Part shown: positions 19,013 through 30,693 of the stretch, one piece after another
How positions within the stretch are numbered: the first letter of the stretch is position 1
Layout: each line of letters opens with the position of its first letter
Assembly: GCF_004358425.1 (NCBI RefSeq)
Contig: NZ_CP037948.1
Location: 2,314,001-2,378,000 of the forward strand
DNA from: Qipengyuania sediminis
GTDB lineage: Bacteria; Pseudomonadota; Alphaproteobacteria; Sphingomonadales; Sphingomonadaceae
DNA length: 64,000 nucleotides
Reading direction: 5' to 3'
The notes under the pieces: model-generated
Told to the model about the DNA's origin: nothing
Database searches by the model: none
The model's input: only the letters and a program-made list of their open reading frames with translations
Program-made: the position numbers and the translations under genes

Positions 19013-21357
19013 TACTTGAACGTTGCAGTGACGAAGACCTGGCGGGGGTTGCCGTAGAAGGCGGTCAGCGTCCCTTCGCGGCCCAGCGCTGCCGCCGGCA
19101 GCCCGTCGGGGCGGTTGATGATCGCGCCCGTGCGCGGATCCGCCGCGACGAAGGTATAGCCGCTGGTCTTGTAGCGCTCGTCGGTCAGGTTCTTGCCGAA
19201 CACGCCCACCGACCAGCGTCCGCCCGGCGCGGTGTAGGAAATGCTGGCGTCGACCAGCGCATAGCCATCTTGATCGAGGAAGGGATTGGGCACCTCGAAC
19301 TGGAAGGTCTTGCTGCGGTAGGAGACCCCGGCGTTGAGATTGAGCTCCCCCTCGCCCAGCGCGGCGGCATAGTTAGCATTGAGATTGCCGGTGAACTCGG
19401 GGGTGTTTTGTACCCGGCGGAACTCGGCGACATCGGTCGGGAGCGCGGCGATATTGGCAATGAATTCGTCGTATTGCGCGTCAATATAGCCGAATGCGCC
19501 CGAAAGCGTGAAGCCGGCGCCGAGCCGTGCGGTCGCTTCCAGCTCCAGTCCCTTGAAGGTCGCCTTGCCGGCGTTGGAAACGACCCCGCAAAACGATGGT
19601 GTCGCAACCCCGCCGACCAGAACCGTGCAAGCGACCGAGCCGGGGATCTGTACGTCCGTGTAATCGGCATAGAAGGCCGCCGCCGCCACATAAAGCGCAT
19701 TACCGAACAGATTGCCCTTGTAGCCGATTTCGTAGCTGTCGACCGTTTCGGGATCGAAGCTCAGGAACTCGGCGACTTCCGCATTGGTCGGCTGGAAGGG
19801 GATCGCCGCGGGCGCATTGGTGCCGACCCCGCGCGGATCGAAGCCGCCGCCCTTGAAGCCCTTGGAATAGCTGGCGTAGATATTGTGATCGGGCGTCGGC
19901 TTGAAGCTGATCGAGGCACGCGGCGTGAACTTTTCGAAATCGGCCGTGCCGGTGAAATTAGTGCTCGGCGCACCGAAGAGCGTTCCCGCCCCGCCAAAGA
20001 CCGGCGATCCGCCGCCGAGATAGCTCTGGCGCAGGATATACCCGCGCCGCTCGTCCCAGGTGTAGCGGCCGCCGAGTGACAGGCTGATCTGCTCGGTGAC
20101 ATCGAAGCTCGCATCGGCGAAGATCGCATAGGTGCTGGTGTCGATCTGCGCATTGGTGAAGGCGGTAAGGCCGGGCACGGTGGTGAAGAGCCGGGTATCG
20201 AACAGCGTATCCGCCTTGGCGTCGAGATAATAGGCACCGAGGAGGCCGGATAGCGCGCCGCCATCGTCCCACAGAAGCTGCACTTCCTGGCTGATCTGCT
20301 CGTTGGGGTAGAACGCGGGAACGTCGAGATCGACCGCGGGCAGCGCGTCGAAGTCGATGGGCGAGGCGCTATCGTCCTTGCGCCAGGCGCTGATCGAGCG
20401 CAGCGTCAACGCGTCCGCCAGCGTGATCTCGGCGTGGAAGGCGACGCCGTAGCTTTCGACCTTTTGCGTCGGATCGACCAGCGCCCCGCGGCTGTCGAAC
20501 TCGTTGTCGAGGACCGGCGCGCCCGAAGCGTAGCCCGGAATGAGCCGGTGCCCGCCGCGCGGATTGCTGTCGTCGCGGGTGTAATCGCCGGTCACGCGGA
20601 TGAAGACCGGTTCGCCATATCCGCCGAGCTCCAGGCTGACGCGGCCGGCCCAGATGTCCTTGTTGTAGTTCTCGAGCCCCGTCGTAAAATTGTCGCCGAA
20701 CCCCCCGCGCGACAGTCTCGCGAATGATCCCCCCGCGCGCACCTGATTGCTGAGCGGGGCTGACACCGTGATCACGCCCTCCGCCTGGTCATAAGTGCCG
20801 TAGGTTCCCCGCATCCGGAGCTCGAAGTCCTGGCTCAAACGGCGGCTGACGTATTTCACCGCCCCGCCGATGGTGTTGCGGCCGTAGAGCGTGCCCTGCG
20901 GCCCGCGCAGCACCTCGATCCGCTCGACGTCGTAGATGTCGAGCAAGGCGGCCTGGGGGCGGTTTAAATAGACGTCGTCGACATAGATGCCGACGCCCTG
21001 CTCGAAGCCCGCCACAGGATCCTGCTGCCCGATGCCGCGAATGAAGGCGGTGAGCGTCGAATTGGTCCCGCGGCTCGCCTCCAGCGTCACATTGGGCACG
21101 CTTTGCGAGACGTCGGTGATGTCGAGCGCGCCGCGCCGGGCGAGCTCCTCGCCGCTGATGGCAGTGACCGCGATCGGCACATCGACGAGGCGTTCTTCGC
21201 GGCGGCGGGCGGTGACGACGATCTCGCCTCCTTCCGCAACCACGCCGTTGTCCTCGGCCACCACCCCAGGGGCGTCCTGCGCGGCGGCCGGCGCGGCATA
21301 GGCAAGGACCGCGCCGCCCAAGAGCAGGGGTGCGTAGAAACCGGTACGTGCAGGCAT
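19009..21357 (-). CDS. TonB-dependent outer-membrane receptor
   Basis: A 782-residue outer-membrane receptor for an unknown ligand. The start is the ATG at 21357, preceded on the minus strand by GGAGGGAGGG; it gives a signal peptide ending PAAAQD. A TonB box-like EIVVTARRREE segment leads into the plug domain (about 45-165: VPIAVTAISGEELARRGALDI, RIEVLRGPQGTLYGRNTIGGAV). A 22-strand barrel follows, ending in the aromatic FVTATFKY. The VTARRREE type belongs to the large sphingomonad receptor group often linked to catabolic substrates. The divergent TetR gene and the dyad in the promoter suggest ligand-dependent control. Confidence 0.93.
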   Translation of the reverse strand: MPARTGFYAPLLLGGAVLAYAAPAAAQDAPGVVAEDNGVVAEGGEIVVTARRREERLVDVPIAVTAISGEELARRGALDITDVSQSVPNVTLEASRGTNSTLTAFIRGIGQQDPVAGFEQGVGIYVDDVYLNRPQAALLDIYDVERIEVLRGPQGTLYGRNTIGGAVKYVSRRLSQDFELRMRGTYGTYDQAEGVITVSAPLSNQVRAGGSFARLSRGGFGDNFTTGLENYNKDIWAGRVSLELGGYGEPVFIRVTGDYTRDDSNPRGGHRLIPGYASGAPVLDNEFDSRGALVDPTQKVESYGVAFHAEITLADALTLRSISAWRKDDSASPIDFDALPAVDLDVPAFYPNEQISQEVQLLWDDGGALSGLLGAYYLDAKADTLFDTRLFTTVPGLTAFTNAQIDTSTYAIFADASFDVTEQISLSLGGRYTWDERRGYILRQSYLGGGSPVFGGAGTLFGAPSTNFTGTADFEKFTPRASISFKPTPDHNIYASYSKGFKGGGFDPRGVGTNAPAAIPFQPTNAEVAEFLSFDPETVDSYEIGYKGNLFGNALYVAAAAFYADYTDVQIPGSVACTVLVGGVATPSFCGVVSNAGKATFKGLELEATARLGAGFTLSGAFGYIDAQYDEFIANIAALPTDVAEFRRVQNTPEFTGNLNANYAAALGEGELNLNAGVSYRSKTFQFEVPNPFLDQDGYALVDASISYTAPGGRWSVGVFGKNLTDERYKTSGYTFVAADPRTGAIINRPDGLPAAALGREGTLTAFYGNPRQVFVTATFKY

Positions 21358-21387
21358 TGTGAACCCTCCCTCCATCTTATGGAAAGA

Positions 21388-21416
21388 AGCATACTGAAAG
21401 TTGAACCACCTTTCAA
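21388..21416 (-). promoter_or_regulatory. Sigma-70 promoter of the TonB receptor gene
   Basis: On the minus strand TTGAAA (complement of 21411-21416) and TATGCT (complement of 21388-21393) are separated by exactly 17 bases, a close match to TTGACA-N17-TATAAT. Transcription would start about 25 bases before the receptor's ATG. Confidence 0.7.
21395..21416. promoter_or_regulatory. Probable TetR operator inside the receptor promoter
   Basis: Two overlapping dyads, TGAAAG-N9-CTTTCA (21395-21415) and TTGAA-N6-TTCAA (21401-21416), fill the spacer and -35 of the receptor promoter. A repressor bound here would block RNA polymerase. The adjacent TetR gene is the natural candidate; this link is inferred. 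Confidence 0.6.
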
Positions 21417-21424
21417 GTTTGTGG

Positions 21425-21453
21425 TTGTGTCCTTGGCGCAACATTCCTAGCAT
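21425..21453 (+). promoter_or_regulatory. Possible promoter of the tetR gene
   Basis: TTGTGT and TAGCAT spaced by 17 bases, with the predicted start about 15 bases before the tetR ATG. Both hexamers are imperfect. Confidence 0.4.
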
Positions 21454-21475
21454 AGCTGTCCACAGGGAGGTTTCG

Positions 21476-22108
21476 ATGCGGGCGGAAGCGGGGGCCATCG
21501 ATAAATTGCCGCGCACCGCGCGGGGCGAAGCGACCCGCCGCAAGCTCCTCAACGCTGCGGCTGAGGAGTTCGCCGAGAAGGGCTATCACGCCGGATCGAT
21601 TTCGGCGATCACGCGGCGCGCGGGCGCGGCGCTCGGGACGTTTTACACGTATTTCGACAGCAAGGATGCGGTTTTCCGTGCTCTGGTCGCAGATATGAGC
21701 GAGGCGGTGCGTCAGGCCGCGCGCGAGGCGATCGCCCCGGACATGCCGCCCCTAGACGTCGAAGAGGCCGCGCTCGCTGCCTTTCTCGCCTTCGCCGCCG
21801 AGCACAAGGAAATCTACCGCATCATCGATGAGGCGGAGTTCGTCGATCCCGCCAGCTACCGTCAGCACTACGAGACCACCGCGGGCCGCATCGGCGAACG
21901 GCTTGCCGCCGGCGCGGCGGCGGGCGCCTATCGCGGCAATCTTGGTGAGGTGGAGGCCTGGGCAATCATGGGCATGAACGTATTCCTGGGCCTGCGGTTT
22001 GCGATCTGGCAGGCGGCGGGCGATCCGGCGCTTGGCGAGGTGGCGCGCGCCGCGAACCGGTTGCTCGGCAAGGGCATTGCCGGAACCTTGCGCCCGCCCG
22101 GCGATTGA
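21476..22108 (+). CDS. TetR family transcriptional regulator
   Basis: DNA-binding regulator of 210 residues. The N-terminal TetR helix-turn-helix is clear (RKLLNAAAEEFAEKGYHAGS, ISAITRRAGAALGTFYTYFDSKD at about 19-66), followed by an all-helical ligand-binding domain. I start it at the ATG at 21476, which has CAGGGAGG six bases upstream. It is divergent from the TonB receptor across a 118-base gap that contains a dyad in the receptor promoter; control of the receptor and of itself is likely. The ligand is unknown, perhaps the compound the receptor imports. Confidence 0.9.
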   Translation: MRAEAGAIDKLPRTARGEATRRKLLNAAAEEFAEKGYHAGSISAITRRAGAALGTFYTYFDSKDAVFRALVADMSEAVRQAAREAIAPDMPPLDVEEAALAAFLAFAAEHKEIYRIIDEAEFVDPASYRQHYETTAGRIGERLAAGAAAGAYRGNLGEVEAWAIMGMNVFLGLRFAIWQAAGDPALGEVARAANRLLGKGIAGTLRPPGD

Positions 22109-22130
22109 CGCTCCCGAAGGAGTTAGGACC

Positions 22131-22367
22131 ATGATCGGCAAGGTTTTGGGTGCATTCATCGGTGGCAAGGCGGCACAGCATGTGCGCGGCATCCAGGGGC
22201 CGACCGGCGCGGCGCTGGGCGTGCTTGCGCCGATGATCCTGCGGCGGATGAGCTGGCCCGCGATGGCCGCGATCGGCATCGGCGGTTATCTCGCCAAGAA
22301 GGCTTTCGACAAGCAGGCCGCGCAGCCTGCCGGCAGTGGCGCCGGTTCGCCCCGCCCCGCGAACTAA
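22131..22367 (+). CDS. Small conserved glycine-rich membrane protein
   Basis: A 78-residue protein starting at the ATG at 22131, with GAAGGAG seven to eight bases upstream. It has one hydrophobic stretch (about 26-55, with LGVLAPMILRR and WPAMAAIGIGGYLA) and a hydrophilic Gly/Ser/Ala tail. I do not recognise a named family. Its start lies 22 bases after tetR, so it is probably co-transcribed. The stop overlaps the convergent GH3-like gene by four bases. Confidence 0.65.
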   Translation: MIGKVLGAFIGGKAAQHVRGIQGPTGAALGVLAPMILRRMSWPAMAAIGIGGYLAKKAFDKQAAQPAGSGAGSPRPAN

Positions 22368-24181
22368 CCGGCGAGCCGCAGGCCCCCGCGCCGGCGCAGC
22401 GCCAGGCCGCGCGCGAGCGCGGGCGTGATTTGCACGACGGCAGAGAGAGTGCGGCGCTGATCCTTGCCCGCGAGCAGCTCGAGCGGGCCAGGCAATAGCT
22501 CGCGCCGGCCGTCCTGCGCGGGAAGGGCGAGCGCGTCCAACTCCAGCTCGAACACGACCATGCGCTCTTCGCCAGGCGCGAGCGCCACCTCGCGCCAAGC
22601 CACCAGCGCGGGCTCCCCGCTGTCATCCCGGCGATAAAGCTGCACCGTTTCGCGCGCGGCGAAGCTGCCCGCGTTGCGCACCTTCAGCTGGGCCGCGACA
22701 TGATCGGTTCCGGCACTCGTGGTGAAGCCGCTGAAGACGCTCTCGCCGTAGCTCAGCCCCAGGCCGAAAGCATAGCGTCCGGCCGCAGCCGGCATATGCC
22801 CGGAAGGTCCCGCGCGGCCGGAGAGCATGTCGCCAAGCGCCTCTTCGAACCCCTCGCCTTCATCCCAAGCCTGCAGCACGGCGGCGAAATGCGCATCAGC
22901 CTCGCCGAGATCGACGGGCGTGCGCGTGGCAAGGACGGCGACAAGGCGCGTTCCAACCGGCGCGAGCGCGGTGAGCAGCGCCAGCGCGGCGCGTCCAGGC
23001 TTTGGCCATGATGCCCCCCGGGGAGCGACAAAATAGCGATCGTCGAGCACTACGAAGGCGAAGTCCGCCCGGCGTGCCGCATCGCGGGTGAGCGCGAGCG
23101 CGAAAGGATCGCCGGAATGCGGTTCGGTCCAGCTTTCGCCCTCGCGCCGCAAGGCGAGGCCCGGCGCGCACAGCCGCCCGATCCCGGCGCGTGCGAGCGC
23201 CTCCACGCAGGCCTTCGCCGCCCCTTGCCCGGGGCCTACCACCAGCACCCGGTCCGATACGGGGGAGAGCGGCAGCAGTCCCGCCTCATTGCGCAGCAGT
23301 ACCATGGTGCGGCGGCGGTGCACCGCAGGCGCGATTGTCGGCGCAGCCGTTTGCGCGCTGCCGAGCGGATCGCGGAACAGTCCCGCCGCGTGCTTGGCCG
23401 CCAGTACCCGGCGCACTACGGCATCGATGCGCGCCTCGTCGAGAACCCCCGCCGCGATCGCTGTTTCCGCCGCCTCGCCAAGGCTGCGCGCGCGGGTCGT
23501 CGCGTAGCGCTGGAGCGCCGCGGCGCGGATTGCCGAGGCCTCTCTTATCAGAATGCCGCCGAAACCGGCCGCTTGCGCAGTGCGAGGGGTAAGACCTGCA
23601 ACATCGATCCCTACCGCCGCGCCGCGCCGCGCGAGCTGATGCGTCAGGGCGAGCACCGCCGCGCCCCCCGCCTCTTGGGCAGCGGCGAGCGCGATCATCC
23701 CGCCCGTTTCGAGCGCGCCCTCCAGCCAGGCATCGGCAAGTTCCGCGGCGAGGCGGGGGTCGCTGCTGGCAATCTGCACGTCCTTTGCCTGGCCCTGCCA
23801 TGCAATCTGAGGAGCCTGGAGCGTATTGTAGCCTGCGCCGCGCGCCTCGTGCGCCGCCAGCGCGCCCTGCTCGCGCGCGAGTTCAACGCTCCACCCGGCG
23901 GCAAGCGCGTAAGGGGACAGCGCGGATCTCGAGGCGGGCGCCACCAGCAGCAGCGGGATGCCCCGGCGCGCGCGCGAAGTCGCGAGAGTTTGCCAGCGGC
24001 GTACCTCGGGCGAGCCGAGCACGCCGCCGACCCGCCCCGCCGCGATTTCGCTTTCGAGCGCAGGGTCGCCCGCGGGGTGGAACAGATCGAGCTGGCCCAG
24101 CTTCTCTTCGAGAGTCATCAGGCCGAGCAGGTCCTCGGCAAAACGCGCGGTCTCGTCGGTGAAGGCGGCGAGGCGGGTCAC
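22364..24181 (-). CDS. Divergent glycoside hydrolase family 3-like protein, probably altered or inactive catalytic site
   Basis: The product (605 residues from a GTG at 24181) has a GH3 layout: LMTLEEKLGQLDLF at residues 21-34 matches the GH3 opening, VLAAKHAAGLF the linker after the barrel, MVLLRNEAGLLPLSP the start of the second domain, and a C-terminal fibronectin-III-like domain contains KVRNAGSFAARETVQLY. However, the nucleophile motif (G-F-x-G-h-h-h-[ST]-D) reads GFGGILIRE at 206-214, with Arg-Glu in place of Ser/Thr-Asp, and the KHF and DPRWGR-type substrate motifs are missing. Either a non-catalytic homologue or an enzyme with changed chemistry. No signal peptide. The start is uncertain; no strong ribosome-binding site is seen. 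Confidence 0.7.
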   Translation of the reverse strand: MTRLAAFTDETARFAEDLLGLMTLEEKLGQLDLFHPAGDPALESEIAAGRVGGVLGSPEVRRWQTLATSRARRGIPLLLVAPASRSALSPYALAAGWSVELAREQGALAAHEARGAGYNTLQAPQIAWQGQAKDVQIASSDPRLAAELADAWLEGALETGGMIALAAAQEAGGAAVLALTHQLARRGAAVGIDVAGLTPRTAQAAGFGGILIREASAIRAAALQRYATTRARSLGEAAETAIAAGVLDEARIDAVVRRVLAAKHAAGLFRDPLGSAQTAAPTIAPAVHRRRTMVLLRNEAGLLPLSPVSDRVLVVGPGQGAAKACVEALARAGIGRLCAPGLALRREGESWTEPHSGDPFALALTRDAARRADFAFVVLDDRYFVAPRGASWPKPGRAALALLTALAPVGTRLVAVLATRTPVDLGEADAHFAAVLQAWDEGEGFEEALGDMLSGRAGPSGHMPAAAGRYAFGLGLSYGESVFSGFTTSAGTDHVAAQLKVRNAGSFAARETVQLYRRDDSGEPALVAWREVALAPGEERMVVFELELDALALPAQDGRRELLPGPLELLAGKDQRRTLSAVVQITPALARGLALRRRGGLRLAG

Positions 24182-24407
24182 CGGCGGGCACCGGACAAAA
24201 GCGCAGGATTGCGCTGAGAGGCGCGGGTCGCGGACATGGTGCGCGCAGGCTCTCCGAAAGCGTCGAAGCCCGGCGCGGCGGGGTGAGGACGACCGCTGCG
24301 CGAGGCGAGGCCCCAAGGCATGGCGCGCGCTGGTTAAGTCCTGGTATCCGATCGCGGTTAACTGGGCTTTCACCATAAGCCGCGCATTCGGGCGAAACCG
24401 ATTTGCA

Positions 24408-24429
24408 CATATAACGATATCCTTATATG
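24408..24429 (+). promoter_or_regulatory. Palindromic operator before the arsR-methyltransferase/met operon
   Basis: CATATAA-N8-TTATATG is a perfect seven-base dyad whose centre holds a second palindrome, GATATC. It ends eight bases before the ATG at 24438 and overlaps a likely -10 (TATATG, 24424-24429), so a bound regulator would block transcription. ArsR-family SAH-responsive regulators (SahR) of methionine-cycle genes bind palindromes in such places; assignment to this ArsR protein is inferred. Confidence 0.6.
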
Positions 24430-24437
24430 CTAGTGTG

Positions 24438-25433
24438 ATGCTGCCCACCGAAACGGCCTTTCGCGCGCTTGGCGATCTGACCCGGCTGCGCATCATGCGG
24501 CTGATTGCGACGATGGAGCTGGCGGTGGGCGAGATCGCGCAGGTGCTGGGGCAGAGCCAGCCGCGCGTCTCCCGCCACATCGCTATCCTGACGGATGCAG
24601 GCCTCGCCGAGCGGCGGCGCGAGGGGAGCTGGATGTTCCTGCGCACTCGCGGCGGGGGGGAGGCCGAAGGGCTTTCGGCCCAGATCGCGCGAATGCTCAC
24701 GGTTGCCGAAACGCTCGACCCCGCGTTCGGCGTGATATGCGAAGAGGATCGGCGCCGCCTTGCCGCCATTCGCGCCATTCGTGAGGCGCAGGCGCAGGAC
24801 TATTTCGCGGCCCATGCCGAGGATTGGGACGAGCTGCGGCGAATGCACTGCGCCGATGAGGCGGTCGAACAGGCGCTCGTTGGCGCGCTCGCCGCCGCGC
24901 CCATCGGTCGGATGCTCGACATCGGCACCGGCACGGGCCGCATGGCGGAGCTACTGGCGCCGCATGCCGAGCACATCGTGGCACTCGATAAGAGCCCCGC
25001 GATGCTTAGGTTGGCGCGCGCGCGTTTGCAGCACATCGGCAGCAGCCGCATCGCGATGGTGCAGGGCGATTTCATCGATCTGCCGGTTCCCGCGCAAAGC
25101 GTGGATACGGTCGTGTTCCACCAGGTGCTGCATTTCGCGCAGGATCCCGCCGCGGTCTTGCGCGAAGCGGCGCGGGTGACCCGGCCCGGCGGGCGGATCG
25201 CGATCGTGGATTTCGCGGCCCACGGGCGGGAAGAGCTGCGCGAACGCCATGCCCATGCCCGGCTTGGGTTCGAGGACCGGCAGATGGAGCGGTTGCTCAA
25301 GCAGGCAGGCTTTTCACCTGCCGATACGATAACCCCGGGTGAGGGCGAGCTGGTGGTACGCATCTGGATCGCGGTGCGCCGACAGGCCGTTCGCGCGGCA
25401 TCGCGCAGCACGCGCGCGTCGGCCGCGGCATGA
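24438..25433 (+). CDS. ArsR-family regulator fused to a SAM-dependent methyltransferase domain
   Basis: A 331-residue two-domain protein. Residues about 1-90 are an ArsR winged helix (ALGDLTRLRIMRLI, VGEIAQVLGQSQPRVSRHI, LTDAGLAERRREG). Residues about 135-310 are a class I methyltransferase fold with MLDIGTGTGRMAELL at 159-173 and VALDKSPAML. The order ArsR-methyltransferase, then metF and metH, matches regulators of the methionine/SAM cycle in which the methyltransferase-like domain senses SAM or S-adenosylhomocysteine. A methylation activity is not shown. The ATG at 24438 sits just behind the operator, so the mRNA may be nearly leaderless. Its stop overlaps metF by four bases. Confidence 0.87.
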   Translation: MLPTETAFRALGDLTRLRIMRLIATMELAVGEIAQVLGQSQPRVSRHIAILTDAGLAERRREGSWMFLRTRGGGEAEGLSAQIARMLTVAETLDPAFGVICEEDRRRLAAIRAIREAQAQDYFAAHAEDWDELRRMHCADEAVEQALVGALAAAPIGRMLDIGTGTGRMAELLAPHAEHIVALDKSPAMLRLARARLQHIGSSRIAMVQGDFIDLPVPAQSVDTVVFHQVLHFAQDPAAVLREAARVTRPGGRIAIVDFAAHGREELRERHAHARLGFEDRQMERLLKQAGFSPADTITPGEGELVVRIWIAVRRQAVRAASRSTRASAAA

Positions 25434-26353
25434 CCACGCTTTTCGCACCTCAACCCGCCAGCGCGCCGCCCTTCGCGGCGCTGCCCGGCGATATCGAGGT
25501 CAGCTTCGAATTCTTCCCCCCCAAGACCGAGGCGATGGCCGCGGTATTGCGTCAAAGTGTCGATACGCTTGCGCCGCTGGGGCCGCGCTTCGTCTCGGTC
25601 ACCTATGGCGCGGGCGGGACGACGCGCGAGCGCACCCATGACGAGGTTGTGCGCATCAACAACGAGTGCGGCATTCCCGCCGCTGCGCATCTCACCTGTG
25701 TCGATGCGACGCGCGAGGAGGTGGACGATGTCGCGCGCCGCTATTGGGGGGAAGGCATCCGCCATATCGTGGCGCTGCGCGGCGATCCCCCGCCCGGCAG
25801 CGGCGCCTATGCCGCGCACCCCGGAGGCTATGCCAATGCGGCGGAGCTTGTCGCCGGGCTCAAGCGGATTGCCGATTTCGAGATCTCCGTCGGCGCTTAT
25901 CCCGAAACCCATCCCGACAGCGCCGATAGCCAAGCCGATCTCGACAATCTGAAGCGCAAGTTCGACGCCGGGGCGACGCGCGCGATCACCCAGTTCTTCT
26001 TCGACCCCGAATGCTTTTTCGCCTTCCGCGACAAGGCGGCGGCGGCGGGCATTTCGGGCGAGATCGTCCCCGGCATCATGCCGGTGCTGAGCTTCGCAGC
26101 GGTCCAGCGGATGAGCGGCCTGTGCGGCACGGCAATCCCCGACTGGATGGAAGGCCTCTTCGCCGGGCTCGACGAGAAGCCCTCAGCGCGCCAGCTCGTA
26201 AGCGCCAGCATCGCTGCCGATCTCTCGGCCCGCCTCTATGCCGGCGGCGTGCGCCAGTTCCACTTCTATACTCTCAACCGCGCCGAGCTCAGCTACGCGA
26301 TCTGCCACATGCTCGGCCTGCGCCCGAAAGCGACTGGCGATGTTCAAGGCTGA
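25430..26353 (+). CDS. metF: 5,10-methylenetetrahydrofolate reductase
   Basis: Makes 5-methyl-THF, the methyl donor for MetH, from 5,10-methylene-THF with NAD(P)H and FAD. The 307-residue barrel shows the family's SFEFFPPKTE start, SVTYGAGGTTR, HLTCVDATREEV, IVALRGDPP with the substrate Asp, GAYPETHPDS, and QFFFDPECFF. It overlaps the arsR-methyltransferase stop (ATGA) and overlaps the metH N-module start by 14 bases, so the four genes form one translationally linked operon. Confidence 0.97.
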   Translation: MTTLFAPQPASAPPFAALPGDIEVSFEFFPPKTEAMAAVLRQSVDTLAPLGPRFVSVTYGAGGTTRERTHDEVVRINNECGIPAAAHLTCVDATREEVDDVARRYWGEGIRHIVALRGDPPPGSGAYAAHPGGYANAAELVAGLKRIADFEISVGAYPETHPDSADSQADLDNLKRKFDAGATRAITQFFFDPECFFAFRDKAAAAGISGEIVPGIMPVLSFAAVQRMSGLCGTAIPDWMEGLFAGLDEKPSARQLVSASIAADLSARLYAGGVRQFHFYTLNRAELSYAICHMLGLRPKATGDVQG

Positions 26354-27386
26354 CCAGTTCCGCGCCGAGTGTGCGCGCCGCATCCTGGTGAAGGACGGGC
26401 CCTATGGCACGCAGATCCAGGCCGCGGGGCTCGCGGCGGAGGACTATGCGGGGGGAACCGGGCTTTCGCGCGATCAGAAAGGCAACAACGACCTAGTCAA
26501 TTTGACGCAGCCTCAGGTCGTGCGCGCCATCTGCGACGCCTACATCCACGCAGGCGCCACGCTGCTCGCCACCAATACCTTCAATGCCACACGGATCAGT
26601 CAGGCCGACTATGGCGCGGAGCATCTGGTGCGCGAGATCAACATCGCTGCCGCCGGGATCATTCGCGAGGCGGTGGACGAAGCCACCGCGCGCGACGGCT
26701 GCCCGCGCTTCGTGCTCGGCGCGATCGGCCCGACCAACAAGACGCTCTCGCTGTCGCCCGACGTGGACGATCCCGGGCACCGGGAGATCGAATGGGACGA
26801 GCTGGTGGACGTCTATCGCGAGCAGGCGGAAGCGCTGGTCGAGGGCGGGGCGGATTTTATCCTGATCGAGACCGTCTTCGACACGCTCAACGCCAAGGCC
26901 GGGATCATGGCGGTGAAGCAGCTCGAACGAGCTCTCGGCCGCGAGGTGCCGCTGATGCTGTCCATGACACTCACTGATCTGTCGGGGCGCAACCTCTCGG
27001 GCCATACGGTCGAGGCGTTCTGGCATGCGGTGCGACACGCCAGGCCGCTTACCGTGGGGCTCAACTGCTCCTTCGGCGCAACGCAGCTTCGCCCGCATAT
27101 CCGCGACTTGAGCCAGATCGCCGACTGTGCGCTGATGGCCTACCCCAACGCGGGCCTCCCCAACGAACTCGGCGAATATGACGAGCTGCCGGAGGAAACG
27201 GCGGCGCTGGTGCGCGAATGGGCGGCGGCGGGGCAGGTCAATGTGCTCGGCGGCTGCTGCGGATCGACTCCCGCGCATATCGCGGCGATCGCCCGCGCCG
27301 TGGAGGGGCTGCCCGCGCGCCGGCTGCCTACGCCGCCCGTGGCGACGCGGCTGGCGGGGCTCGAGCCCTTCACCTTGGCGGCCTGA
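26340..27386 (+). CDS. metH: Methionine synthase, homocysteine-binding module (split MetH, N-part)
   Basis: First of two genes that together make cobalamin-dependent methionine synthase. The 348-residue product is a homocysteine S-methyltransferase barrel. The three zinc-binding cysteines that activate homocysteine are present: Cys243 in GLNCSFGA and Cys306-Cys307 in [23 protein letters not shown] and [16 protein letters not shown] are typical. The ATG at 26340 lies inside the metF end. In most bacteria this module is fused to the folate and B12 domains; here a stop and 14 bases separate it from them. Confidence 0.94.
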   Translation: MFKADQFRAECARRILVKDGPYGTQIQAAGLAAEDYAGGTGLSRDQKGNNDLVNLTQPQVVRAICDAYIHAGATLLATNTFNATRISQADYGAEHLVREINIAAAGIIREAVDEATARDGCPRFVLGAIGPTNKTLSLSPDVDDPGHREIEWDELVDVYREQAEALVEGGADFILIETVFDTLNAKAGIMAVKQLERALGREVPLMLSMTLTDLSGRNLSGHTVEAFWHAVRHARPLTVGLNCSFGATQLRPHIRDLSQIADCALMAYPNAGLPNELGEYDELPEETAALVREWAAAGQVNVLGGCCGSTPAHIAAIARAVEGLPARRLPTPPVATRLAGLEPFTLAA

Positions 27387-27400
27387 ACCCGATTCTCGAC

Positions 27401-30025
<2,625 letters not shown>

Positions 30026-30029
30026 CGCG

Positions 30030-30623
30030 GTGGGCCTGCTAGGGTCCGAAAGGGGAGGGGCCGATGACCGCTTCGAATATCTCTCGGTCCTGCTGTCGGT
30101 CATCCTGGGCCTTGCGATCACGCAAATCCTCGAAGGCTACCGGGCGTTGTTGCTCGCCCGGGCACGCGTGCGGCTGCACTGGCCGACCTTACTGTGGACC
30201 GTGCTGCTGCTGCTGTTCGTCGCGCAGTCCTGGTGGGCGAGCTTCGGGCTGGAGCGGCAGGGGGAATGGCGCTTCACCACCTTCCTCGTGATCTTGCTGC
30301 AGATGGGTCTCACCTATCTGCTGGCGGCGCTCGTCCTGCCCGATGTGCCGGAGGCGGGGGCGGTCGATCTCACCGCGCATTTCGAACGGCAGAGGCGGCC
30401 GTTCTTCTTTTGCCTGCTGCTGGTGGTGCTCACGAGCCTGGCCAAAGAGTGGATGCTTGACGGCCGCCTGCCCGAGCCGCTCAACCTTGGCTTCCATGTC
30501 CTGCTGATGGGGGTTGCGGTAACGGGCCTCATCGTGCGCCGCACGACTGTGCACCTTGCGCTCGCGCTGTTCGTTGCCGTCATCTTCGGGGCCTATGTCG
30601 GGGTTCTGTTCGCGCGATTATGA
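30030..30623 (+). CDS. Uncharacterised multi-pass membrane protein
   Basis: A 197-residue protein with about five to six hydrophobic helices (roughly 18-38, 51-69, 82-103, 124-143, 157-175, 179-195) and few charged residues outside loops. It starts at a GTG at 30030, four bases after the metH stop; the ATG at 30064 is out of frame. Short spacing suggests co-transcription with the met operon. I do not recognise the family. Confidence 0.6.
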   Translation: MGLLGSERGGADDRFEYLSVLLSVILGLAITQILEGYRALLLARARVRLHWPTLLWTVLLLLFVAQSWWASFGLERQGEWRFTTFLVILLQMGLTYLLAALVLPDVPEAGAVDLTAHFERQRRPFFFCLLLVVLTSLAKEWMLDGRLPEPLNLGFHVLLMGVAVTGLIVRRTTVHLALALFVAVIFGAYVGVLFARL

Positions 30624-30693
30624 GAAGCGATTGACCCGGCGGCGCTAATCGCGCATCGCCCGGCCCGTCTTCCGGGGAAGCGATTCCGCGGGC

